From: Pseudomonadota bacterium
Lineage (GTDB): Bacteria > Pseudomonadota > Gammaproteobacteria > Burkholderiales > Burkholderiaceae_B
Reading direction: 5' to 3'
DNA: 33,421 nucleotides
NCBI GenBank assembly: GCA_023388835.1
Contig: JAEWFK010000062.1
Location: forward strand, 1 to 33,421
The notes beneath the pieces are model-generated. The model was not told where the DNA came from. It searched no databases and worked only from the letters and a program-made list of their open reading frames with translations. The translations under genes were made by a program, and so were the position numbers. This document shows, piece by piece, positions 23,806 to 30,947 of the stretch. Position 1 is the stretch's first letter, and each line of letters opens with the position of its first letter.

Positions 23806-25538
23806 CGTTGTTTTTCTCCCTTTGGACCGACCGCTACCAGCGATTCGATGGGTGCGTCAGGCTGGACCCCCAGACGGCGCAGGCTGCCGGCGACCACTTC
23901 AGAGAACACCGGTGCGGCCACACGCCCGCCGTAATAGGCGCCGGCACGGGGCTCGTCGATGCTCACGGCCACCACGATGCGGGGGTTGGAAGCAGGCGCG
24001 AAGCCGACAAAGGAACTGCGGTAGTCGGAGGTGCTGTATTTGCCGTTGACGATCTTGCGTGCGGTACCGCTCTTGCCGGCGACACGGTAGCCCTGCACTT
24101 GCGCGAGCTTGGCGCCGTCCGGTCCAGCCGCAGCCTCGAGTATGGTGCGCACCTGGCGCGCCACCTGCGGGGTATACACCTGCTTGCTGGTGGGTGCGCC
24201 ATCTCGCTTCAGCAACGAGAGCGACACCATGTCGCCGTCACGCGCGAAGACCGTATAGGCTTGAGCCAGCTGCAGCAGCGAGACAGAGAGGCCATAGCCA
24301 TAGGCCATGGTCGCCTGCTCGATGGGACGCCAGCGCTCCCACGGACGCAAGCGCCCGGCGGCGACCCCTGGAAAGTTCGCTTCAGGCGCCCGGCCGAATC
24401 CCAGGTCGCTGAAAGTGGTCCACATATCCTTGGCCGTCAGCCGCTCGGAAATCATGGTCATGCCGATATTGCTGGAACGGCGCAGGATGTCGGCCGCGTT
24501 GATCCGGCCGTTACGGCTTACGTCGGAAATGGTCGCGCCCTTGTAACGATACCGGCCGTTTCCCGTATCGAACATGGTGTTCATATTGATCTTCTGACTA
24601 TCCAGGGCCAGGGCGACCGTGAATGGCTTCATGGTGGAGCCCGGTTCGAACGTATCGACCATGGCGCGGTTGCGCAGGGCCGCGCCCTTGCGATCGCCGC
24701 GGTCATTCGGGTCGTAGGAAGGCAGGTTCACCAGAGCGAGAATTTCACCGCTCTGGACGTCCAGCACGATGCCGGCCGCAGCGCGAGCCTTGTTGGCTTC
24801 CATGGCTTGCTTCAGGGCCGTGTAGGTGTCGTACTGCAGCCCAGCATCGATGGAGATGCGCAGATCACGTCCATCGACGGGCGGCACGACCGCCTGGACG
24901 TCTTCGATCACCCGTCCCAGCCGGTCCTTGATGACTCGCCGCGACCCCGCCTCACCCGAGAGCGCCCCGTTGAACGCCAGTTCGATGCCTTCGATGCCTT
25001 CGTCTTCGATATTGGTGAACCCCAGCACATGCGCCATCAGGCTGCCTTCGGGGTAGAAACGGCGCATCTCCCCTTGCTGGTGGAAGCCAGGCACGTTCAG
25101 CTTGCGGATCTTGTCGGCGGTGTCCAAAGAGACCTGACGCTTGATGTAGACGAAGGTCCTCTTGCTGTCAGCGACCCGGGTGCGAATGTCAGCGACACTC
25201 ATTTCCAGCAGCTGGCCAAGTGAAGCGAGCTGCGCGTCCGATGCAGCACGAGTGTCTTCGGGTATGGCCCAGATCGCACGCGCGGGCACGCTGGCCGCCA
25301 GTACCACCGACCCGCTGCGGTCGAATATTTTCCCACGCGTTGCCGGCAACACTAGCGTGCGCTCGTACCGACGTTCACCTTGCGCCTGCAGGAACTCATC
25401 GTCCATGCCTTGTACATAGAGCGCCTTGGCGAACAGCGCCAGAAATCCGGCCATCAGGGAAAGAAAGACCAGCTTGGCGCGCCACATGGGCATCTGCCGG
25501 TCCAGCACCGGGCTGTTGAAGAAAGGGATGCGTTTCAT
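23802..25538 (-). CDS. ftsI: Septal transpeptidase FtsI (PBP3)
   Basis: Class B penicillin-binding protein that cross-links septal peptidoglycan, partnered with FtsW. In 578 residues: short cytoplasmic N-terminus, one membrane anchor (about 20-42), pedestal domain with ATRGKIFDRSGSVVLAAS (about 66-83) and the transpeptidase domain. Its active-site motifs are STMK (Ser301-Lys304, nucleophile Ser301), SSN (355-357) and KSGT (489-492). The length is normal. The ATG overlaps the ftsL stop as ATGA, and its own TGA overlaps the murE-murF start in the same way. Nothing in the three motifs suggests altered beta-lactam binding. Confidence 0.98.
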   Translation of the reverse strand: MKRIPFFNSPVLDRQMPMWRAKLVFLSLMAGFLALFAKALYVQGMDDEFLQAQGERRYERTLVLPATRGKIFDRSGSVVLAASVPARAIWAIPEDTRAASDAQLASLGQLLEMSVADIRTRVADSKRTFVYIKRQVSLDTADKIRKLNVPGFHQQGEMRRFYPEGSLMAHVLGFTNIEDEGIEGIELAFNGALSGEAGSRRVIKDRLGRVIEDVQAVVPPVDGRDLRISIDAGLQYDTYTALKQAMEANKARAAAGIVLDVQSGEILALVNLPSYDPNDRGDRKGAALRNRAMVDTFEPGSTMKPFTVALALDSQKINMNTMFDTGNGRYRYKGATISDVSRNGRINAADILRRSSNIGMTMISERLTAKDMWTTFSDLGFGRAPEANFPGVAAGRLRPWERWRPIEQATMAYGYGLSVSLLQLAQAYTVFARDGDMVSLSLLKRDGAPTSKQVYTPQVARQVRTILEAAAGPDGAKLAQVQGYRVAGKSGTARKIVNGKYSTSDYRSSFVGFAPASNPRIVVAVSIDEPRAGAYYGGRVAAPVFSEVVAGSLRRLGVQPDAPIESLVAVGPKGEKQR

Positions 25539-25819
25539 GGCTGCTCCCCTCCCGCCCTGATGTTGTTCAGATAGATACTGCGGTCGGGCGTCGCCGTGAC
25601 CATGTGCAGATCAGAACGCGCAATGTGGTCGATGCGCGCGTTGCGGGCCAGTTCGGCACGCTCCAGCTGCAGCCTGCGCCATTCGATGTCGAGTTCCCGG
25701 CTGCGGTCTTCCAGCCGCTCGACCGCCACGAAGAGCTGGCGCGACTGGTGCCGTGCGGTGACCAGTGAAATTGCCGATACCATGAGCGCCATGGCCAGGA
25801 CGATGCACAGCCGGCCCAT
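25535..25819 (-). CDS. ftsL: Cell division protein FtsL
   Basis: Small bitopic membrane protein of the FtsQBL complex that activates FtsWI. The 94 residues have an almost immediate membrane segment (about 3-21, CIVLAMALMVSAISLV), then a leucine-patterned coiled coil (about 28-62) and a short periplasmic tail. The position between rsmH and ftsI and this layout identify it; the sequence itself is weakly conserved in the family. Its ATG shares one base with the rsmH stop (TGATG). Confidence 0.93.
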   Translation of the reverse strand: MGRLCIVLAMALMVSAISLVTARHQSRQLFVAVERLEDRSRELDIEWRRLQLERAELARNARIDHIARSDLHMVTATPDRSIYLNNIRAGGEQP

Positions 25820-26886
25820 CAGCGCCGTACTCCCCGCCCTTCAGGGGCATACAGCGGCACAAGTCGCATGGCCTTGACGAAGGACGCCCCCTGGTCGGCG
25901 GGCAAAGGCGCCGATGTCCGCTCCGCCACCCGCATGATCGCAGAGCGCGCGCGCACATTGTCCGCGGCCTCTTCGACTGTGGGGGCGACCTTGCCCAGCG
26001 AAACCAGCACCGGCGGCGGCATCTGGCTTTCCGGAATGGGAAGGCGGGCCAGCTCGGCGGCTGGACGCGCCGCTGCGGCGATGCATTGCTTCACCATGCG
26101 GTCTTCCAGCGAATGGAAGCTGATGATGGCGAGCCGCCCGCCGGGCGCTAGAACCTTCAGAGTTGCCGCGAGGGCGCGAGCGAGTTCCTGGAGTTCTTGA
26201 TTGACGTGAATCCGTATAGCTTGAAAGCTGCGTGTGGCCGGATGCTGGCCTTTCTCGCGAGTGCGGACGGCGCCGGCGACGAGCTCGGCGAGTTCGAGCG
26301 TGGTGCGCAGCGGCCGGGATTCGCGGCCAGCAACAACCGCCTTTGCAATCTGGAAAGCAAACCGTTCTTCGCCATAATTTGCTATGACCTCCTTGATATC
26401 TTGAAGTCCGGCCTGGGCCAGCCATTCGGCAGCGGTGGGTCCGCTGCGTGTGTCCATACGCATGTCGAGCGGGCCTTCGCGCATGAAGGAAAAGCCCCGC
26501 GCCGCATCGTCGATCTGAGGGGAAGACATACCCAAATCCAGCAGGATGCCGTTTACCTGGGTGATGCCCAACGCCTGCAGGTGTTCCGGCATGTCGCCAA
26601 AGCCGCCGTGCACCACTTCCAAGCGGGGGTCTTGCTCGCGCAAGCTGAGCGCAGCCTCGATGGCTTGAGGATCCTTGTCGAACACCACCAGACGAGCGCC
26701 GGGCGCAAGACGCTCCAGCAGCAGGCGGCTGTGTCCGCCGCGACCAAAGGTGCCATCAACATAGATGCCGTCGAGCGGCGGGGCATATTCCGCGGCGGCA
26801 TCAGCCCGCCGGCGCTTGCCGAACCCGGCGTTCACCAACGCGTCGACGGCGGGCTCCAACAGCACGGAACGGTGCACGAATTCCAT
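25819..26886 (-). CDS. rsmH: 16S rRNA (cytosine1402-N4)-methyltransferase RsmH (MraW)
   Basis: SAM-dependent methyltransferase that modifies C1402 in the decoding centre of 16S rRNA. The start at 26886 gives MEFVHRSVLLEPAVDAL, the family N-terminus; the frame extends 29 codons further but those lie in mraZ. The 355 residues have the SAM loop YVDGTFGRGGHS, DKDPQAIEAAL, GILLDLGMSSPQID, the GPLDMRMD segment, and the C-terminal FHSLEDRMVKQ. An insert of about 15 residues (GFGKRRRADAAAEYAPPLDG) near the N-terminus makes it longer than the usual 310-320. It follows mraZ after seven bases and heads into ftsL with a one-base overlap. Confidence 0.97.
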   Translation of the reverse strand: MEFVHRSVLLEPAVDALVNAGFGKRRRADAAAEYAPPLDGIYVDGTFGRGGHSRLLLERLAPGARLVVFDKDPQAIEAALSLREQDPRLEVVHGGFGDMPEHLQALGITQVNGILLDLGMSSPQIDDAARGFSFMREGPLDMRMDTRSGPTAAEWLAQAGLQDIKEVIANYGEERFAFQIAKAVVAGRESRPLRTTLELAELVAGAVRTREKGQHPATRSFQAIRIHVNQELQELARALAATLKVLAPGGRLAIISFHSLEDRMVKQCIAAAARPAAELARLPIPESQMPPPVLVSLGKVAPTVEEAADNVRARSAIMRVAERTSAPLPADQGASFVKAMRLVPLYAPEGRGVRR

Positions 26887-26893
26887 AGACCGC

Positions 26894-27322
26894 TCAGAAA
26901 GAGAAAGAATCGAGGATGTCCGACATGCCCTTGGCCAGATCTTCGGCCTCGCGGCGCTGGAGGGTGACGGCATCCCAAAGCTCGAAATGGCCGCCCATGC
27001 CCAGCAGCATGACTTCCTTGCTGAGCCCGGCGGCGCTGCGTAGTTCGGGCGCTACCAAAATACGCCCTGCTCCGTCGATATCGACGTCTTGAGCATTGCC
27101 CAACATGAGCCGCTGTAGAACGCGAGCGCCCGCCGGCAGGCGGGCAATCTCTTCGCGCTTGGTTTCCCACACGGGACGCGGATAGATCAGCAGGCATCCA
27201 TCCGGGTGACGGGTCAGCGTGAGCTGACCCCCGCTCTGGGCAGCGAACGCGTCACGATGCCGGGTCGGCACGGTAAGCCGACCCTTAGCATCCAACGAGA
27301 GAGCGCTGCTGCCCTGGAACAA
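26894..27322 (-). CDS. mraZ: Transcriptional regulator MraZ
   Basis: DNA-binding regulator of the dcw cluster with two AbrB-like SpoVT domains; known to repress its own promoter in E. coli. A TTG start at 27322 is chosen: it gives a protein beginning FQGSSALSLDAKGRL, the standard family N-terminus, and 142 residues, the standard length, with GGGGA about 8 bases upstream. The alternative GTG at 27346 would add eight residues (HESGDFIL) with no family counterpart. The two repeats show DAKGRLTVPTRHRD and DGAGRILVAPELR, each with the conserved D-x-x-G-R. It is the first gene of the cluster, just downstream of a promoter overlapped by MraZ-type boxes. Confidence 0.95.
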   Translation of the reverse strand: MFQGSSALSLDAKGRLTVPTRHRDAFAAQSGGQLTLTRHPDGCLLIYPRPVWETKREEIARLPAGARVLQRLMLGNAQDVDIDGAGRILVAPELRSAAGLSKEVMLLGMGGHFELWDAVTLQRREAEDLAKGMSDILDSFSF

Positions 27323-27330
27323 GATGAAAT

Positions 27331-27365
27331 CCCCACTTTCGTGCACATTATCCTACTTTTTCCCA
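27331..27365 (-). promoter_or_regulatory. MraZ boxes (10-bp-phased direct repeats)
   Basis: On the minus strand, TGGGA (27361-27365), TAGGA (27351-27355), TGCAC (27341-27345) and TGGGG (27331-27335) stand exactly 10 bases apart. Two are perfect TGGGN boxes, one has one change, and the third in order is degenerate. The wider context repeats too (AGAGTGGGA, AAAGTAGGA, AAAGTGGGG). E. coli MraZ is known to bind TGGGN repeats separated by 5 bases upstream of mraZ. The boxes run from the -10 element to the mraZ ribosome-binding site, fitting autorepression. Confidence 0.75.
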
Positions 27366-27393
27366 CTCTACGGTAAGCGGATGCCCCGGTCAA
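27365..27393 (-). promoter_or_regulatory. mraZ (dcw cluster) promoter
   Basis: Minus-strand -35 TTGACC (27388-27393) and -10 TAGAGT (27365-27370) with a 17-base spacer, a good sigma70-type match. Transcription would begin near 27358 and give a leader of about 35 bases before the TTG start. It is the only clear promoter at the head of the dcw cluster in this window. The first MraZ box touches the -10 element. Confidence 0.65.
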
Positions 27394-27551
27394 GCGCCGG
27401 TAGCGAATTTTTTCAATGACAACAAGCACTTAGCGCTCATCCTTGGGGAAATGAGCACTGAAAACCATAAGCAAATCAAGGGATTGGCGCCGGAACTAAA
27501 GAAACTTCTTAAGGTCGCGCCTATGAGCGGCTTGAAACCGGGGGAGAAAGT

Positions 27552-27945
27552 GAGGCGGGTCTATAGGCCGGATTCTGTACGCCGGATGACCGACGGGCAA
27601 TCATTCATCTGGGCGCGGCATTGCTGACGCGCTCGTGCCATCTACCCGCATGCTCGGGCGAGCCGCCCTTTCGGCCCCGAAAGGCCTGCGCATGCCTATT
27701 TGATGTTGCTCCGGGTAGAGGTTGCCGCGTTTCACCCTGCAGCGTCATGGGGACAGGCCCCATGCAGTACGGAGTGGCCGTACCAGTGCCCGAAGGCCCC
27801 CGCCGCAGACTCGTCTCTGTGGCCCTATTCCTCGGCTTGTCGGCGCTAGCGCGCCGCGACGCCGGACGGCCGTTAGCCGCTACCCCGCTCTATGGAGTCC
27901 GGACCTTCCTCGATGCTTGCGCACCGCGACTGCCCGACCCGCCCC
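27552..27945 (-). ncRNA. rnpB: RNase P RNA (type A)
   Basis: Catalytic RNA that trims the 5' leader of tRNA precursors, working with the RnpA protein. Read on the minus strand it shows the conserved blocks in order: GAGGAAGGTCCGGACTCCAT (the 5' half of P4 and beyond), GGCTAACGGCC, CACAGAGACGAG, GGTGAAACGCGG, ACCCGGAGCAACATCAAATA, CAGATGAATGATTGCC and ACAGAATCCGGCCTAT (the 3' half of P4). The outer helix P1 is formed by GGCGGGTC near the 5' end and GACCCGCC near the 3' end, perfectly complementary, which sets the ends to within a few bases. The length (about 394) is usual for Burkholderiales. Several apparent reading frames over it are spurious. No intrinsic terminator with a T-run is obvious after the 3' end. 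Confidence 0.95.
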
Positions 27946-27949
27946 ACCG

Positions 27950-27962
27950 CGGCATTGTAACC
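27950..27962 (-). promoter_or_regulatory. rnpB -10 promoter element
   Basis: TACAAT (27954-27959, minus strand) lies about 8-9 bases before the inferred RNase P RNA 5' end, the right distance for a -10 box. It is embedded in GGTTACAATGCCG, identical to the 13-mer at 10121-10133 before lpxC. I see no good -35 hexamer at 16-18 bases. Confidence 0.5.
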
Positions 27963-28005
27963 TGCGACAATAGGGTTTCTTCGCGGGTTACTCACTGTTT
28001 TTGTC

Positions 28006-29838
28006 ATGGCTGCCACTCTCATTACCCTGACCGGCGTTCAGCTGGCATTCGGACACCATCCTCTGCTCGACCACGCCGATTTCACGATCCAGCAAGGTGA
28101 TCGTATCGGCCTGATCGGCCGCAACGGCGCAGGAAAGTCTTCGCTGCTCAAAATCCTGGATGGCCGTATCGAGCCCGACGATGGCGAAGTCATGCGCATG
28201 AGCGGCCTGACCGTCGCCACGGTTGAACAAGAGCCTGAGCTCGACGCCGCAGCCACCGTGATGGAAGTGCTGTGCGGAGACTATCTCGAGCGCGAAGATT
28301 GGCAGCGGCCCGCCGTGGCAGGCGCTCTCGTCGATCAGCTAGGTCTGGAGGCGGACGCACGCATCGAAGGTCTCTCGGGCGGTACCCGCAAGCGGGTGGC
28401 CCTGGCCCGGGCACTGGCTGACCGGCCTGACTTGCTGCTGCTTGACGAACCCACCAACCATCTGGACTTCGACGGCATACTTTGGCTGCAGCGCATGCTT
28501 GCGCAAGTACGCATCACGGTCGTCGTCATCACCCACGATCGCCGCTTTCTTGACGAAACCGCCTCGCGGATCGTGGAGCTCGACCGTGGAAAGCTTTACA
28601 GTTTTCCGGGCAACTTCTCGCAATGGCAGGCGCGCAAGGCCGAGATGCTCGAAGCGGAACAACAGCAACAAGCCCGCTTCGATAAATTTCTGGCTCAGGA
28701 AGAAGTCTGGATACGCAAGGGCGTGGAAGCCCGGCGCACGCGCAATGAGGGACGGGTTCGCCGCCTGGAACAACTGAGACGCGAACGGATGGAGCGGCGC
28801 GAGCGCGTGGGGAACGTACGCATGGCGGTGGCGGAAGGCAACCGTTCCGGCAAGCTGGTCGCGGAGCTGGATGACGTCAGCCACCAGTACGGCGACCGGG
28901 TGATCGTCCGTAATTTGTCCACGTCGCTCATGCGCCGTGACCGCATCGGTTTGATCGGCCCAAACGGCGCAGGCAAAACCACCTTATTGCGCATCATGCT
29001 GGGCGAGCTTAAGCCCGACAGCGGCACGGTAAAGCTGGGCACCAACGTGACCGTCGGCTATTTCGACCAGATGCGCGCCCATCTCGACGAGAACGCGACA
29101 CTGGCCGACACCATCAATCCGGGCAGCGAGTGGGTGGAGATCGGCGACCAGCGCAAGCATGTCATGAGTTACCTGGAAGACTTCCTGTTCCCGCCGGCAC
29201 GCGCCAATTCTCCGGTGTCCAGTTTATCCGGGGGCGAGCGCGCACGCCTGGCGCTGGCCCGAATGTTCGCCCGCCCTACGAACGTGCTGGTGCTGGACGA
29301 ACCCACCAACGACCTGGACATCGAGACGCTGGAACTGCTGGAAGAACTGCTGCAGGACTACAGCGGCACGGTCCTGCTCGTCAGCCATGACCGGGCATTC
29401 CTGGACAACGTCGTCACCCAGACACTCGTGGCGGAAGGTGGCGGCCGCTGGTCTGAATACGTCGGGGGCTACGATGACTGGCTGGCCCAGCGTCCTGAGC
29501 CCGCCCTGACGCCAGCCAGCACTTCGACAGGCAAGGCTGCCGCGCCGGCTGAAGCGCCTGCCCCCCGCAGCGAACCGCAAGCGCGCCAGCGCGGCGGGCG
29601 CAGCAGCAATCGCCTGAGCAGCTGGGAGCTGCGCGAGCTCGAATCCTTACCGGACACGATCGCCGAAGTCGAATCCCGGATGGAGTCCCTTTCGCTCCAA
29701 CTGTCGGACCCGACCTTGTACCAGGAGAATGCTGAACGGGTCGGCGAGATCAACGCTGAACTCGCCACGCTGGAACAAAAACTCGGCGAACTCTTCGATC
29801 GCTGGGAAAACCTCGAGGCAAAGCGCACAGAGGAATAA
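28006..29838 (+). CDS. uup: ABC-F family ATPase Uup
   Basis: Soluble twin-ATPase of the ABC-F class, acting on ribosomes; Uup is linked to ribosome function and to limiting tandem-repeat deletion in E. coli. The 610 residues contain ABC1 (about 1-250) with Walker A GRNGAGKSS (38-46), signature LSGGTRKRVALARAL and Walker B LLLLDEPTNHLD; the interdomain linker of arginine-rich helices (about 250-300); ABC2 (about 310-520) with GPNGAGKTT, LSGGERARLALARMF and VLVLDEPTNDLD; then a Pro/Ala-rich spacer and a C-terminal coiled coil (about 555-610, ELRELESLPDTIAEVE onward). That coiled-coil end separates Uup from other ABC-F proteins. There is no clear Shine-Dalgarno site before the ATG; the gene is divergent from rnpB with about 60 bases between them. 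Confidence 0.93.
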   Translation: MAATLITLTGVQLAFGHHPLLDHADFTIQQGDRIGLIGRNGAGKSSLLKILDGRIEPDDGEVMRMSGLTVATVEQEPELDAAATVMEVLCGDYLEREDWQRPAVAGALVDQLGLEADARIEGLSGGTRKRVALARALADRPDLLLLDEPTNHLDFDGILWLQRMLAQVRITVVVITHDRRFLDETASRIVELDRGKLYSFPGNFSQWQARKAEMLEAEQQQQARFDKFLAQEEVWIRKGVEARRTRNEGRVRRLEQLRRERMERRERVGNVRMAVAEGNRSGKLVAELDDVSHQYGDRVIVRNLSTSLMRRDRIGLIGPNGAGKTTLLRIMLGELKPDSGTVKLGTNVTVGYFDQMRAHLDENATLADTINPGSEWVEIGDQRKHVMSYLEDFLFPPARANSPVSSLSGGERARLALARMFARPTNVLVLDEPTNDLDIETLELLEELLQDYSGTVLLVSHDRAFLDNVVTQTLVAEGGGRWSEYVGGYDDWLAQRPEPALTPASTSTGKAAAPAEAPAPRSEPQARQRGGRSSNRLSSWELRELESLPDTIAEVESRMESLSLQLSDPTLYQENAERVGEINAELATLEQKLGELFDRWENLEAKRTEE

Positions 29839-29870
29839 ATAAGGCTTCCGCGCCGTTACCGGGCGAGTAT

Positions 29871-30941
29871 TCAGTCCGCTTGCACGCGCCAGGGCAAGGT
29901 TTCACCGGCCGCGAGCGGCACCAAGGTGTCGCCGCCCATGTCCAACGTGTCCGGAATCGTGAAGGGCGACCTTTCAAGCGTCAGCGAACCTTGATTCACG
30001 GGCAAGCCATAAAAGGCCGGCCCATTCAGGCTCGCAAAGGCTTCCAGACGATCAAGCCGGCCGGCCTGGTCGAACGCTGTGGCGTAGAGTTCCATGGCGT
30101 GCAGCGCTGTGTAGCAGCCGGCACAGCCACAGGCATGTTCCTTCAGCCCGCGCGCATGAGGAGCGCTGTCGGTGCCAAGGAAAAAGCGCGGCGAATCGCT
30201 GGTGGCGGCTTCGAGCAGCGCCTGGCGATGCGTTTCACGCTTCAGAACCGGTAGGCAGTACCAGTGCGGCCGCAGACCGCCCTGGAAGATAGCATTGCGG
30301 TTGTAGAGGAGATGGTGCGCAGTGATGGTGGCGGCCACCGGCCCATCGGCCTGGCGTACATAATCGACGCCGTCCTTGGTCGTGATGTGCTCGAAGACCA
30401 CCTTCAGGTCCGGGAACGCCCGACGCAGCGGCGCCATTACCCGTTCAATGAACACCGCTTCACGATCGAAGACATCAACGGCGGGGTCGGTGACTTCGCC
30501 ATGCACGAGCAGCGGCATGCCGATTTCCTGCATGGCTTCCAATGCACCAGCGCAGCGGCCCAGCAGGTCGGTAACCCCTGCATCGGAATTGGTCGTGGCA
30601 CCAGCGGGATAGAGCTTTACAGCGTGGATGACGCCGGTACCGTGCGCCATGCGGATTTCCTCGCCAGAGGTGTTGTCCGTCAAATAGAGCGTCATCAGCG
30701 GGGTGAAGGCGTCCACGGGCAAACCGGCAGCGGTCACGGCATCCAGGATACGCTCGCGATACTCCAGAGCCTGTTCCGACGTGGTGACAGGGGGGCGCAG
30801 ATTCGGCATCACAATGGCGCGCCGGAACTGGCGGGCGGTATCCCCGACGACGGCGGCCAGCGTTGCGCCATCGCGCAGGTGCAGATGCCAATCATCCGGG
30901 CGGATAAGAGTGAGGGTTTTCTGAGCGGAGGCTTGGGACAT
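29871..30941 (-). CDS. pyrC: Dihydroorotase (type II, PyrC)
   Basis: Zinc enzyme closing carbamoyl aspartate to dihydroorotate, the third step of pyrimidine synthesis. The 356 residues show the metal motif DDWHLHLRDG near the N-terminus, NLRPPVTT (substrate loop), KLYPAGATTNSDAGV with the Lys that becomes carboxylated, LLVHGEVTD, VFEHITTKDGVDYV and FFLGTDSAPHA with the catalytic Asp. This is the E. coli-type (about 348-residue) class II enzyme. The ATG at 30941 lies six bases after the stop of the M20 gene, so it is likely the second gene of an operon. It converges on uup with 32 bases between. Confidence 0.97.
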   Translation of the reverse strand: MSQASAQKTLTLIRPDDWHLHLRDGATLAAVVGDTARQFRRAIVMPNLRPPVTTSEQALEYRERILDAVTAAGLPVDAFTPLMTLYLTDNTSGEEIRMAHGTGVIHAVKLYPAGATTNSDAGVTDLLGRCAGALEAMQEIGMPLLVHGEVTDPAVDVFDREAVFIERVMAPLRRAFPDLKVVFEHITTKDGVDYVRQADGPVAATITAHHLLYNRNAIFQGGLRPHWYCLPVLKRETHRQALLEAATSDSPRFFLGTDSAPHARGLKEHACGCAGCYTALHAMELYATAFDQAGRLDRLEAFASLNGPAFYGLPVNQGSLTLERSPFTIPDTLDMGGDTLVPLAAGETLPWRVQAD

Positions 30942-30947
30942 TGGAAT

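Noticed and set aside
24961..25020. Short repeated TTCGATGCC tract
   Set aside because: It lies within ftsI and encodes the ordinary EDEGIEGIELAF segment of the protein; a local codon coincidence.
23511..25223. 570-codon open frame on the plus strand, antisense to ftsI and the start of murE-murF
   Set aside because: Shadow of two firmly identified genes; no ribosome-binding site or domain.
27621..28100. Apparent protein of 159 residues opposite rnpB
   Set aside because: The DNA is the RNase P RNA gene, with all its conserved blocks on the minus strand; the frame also runs into uup.
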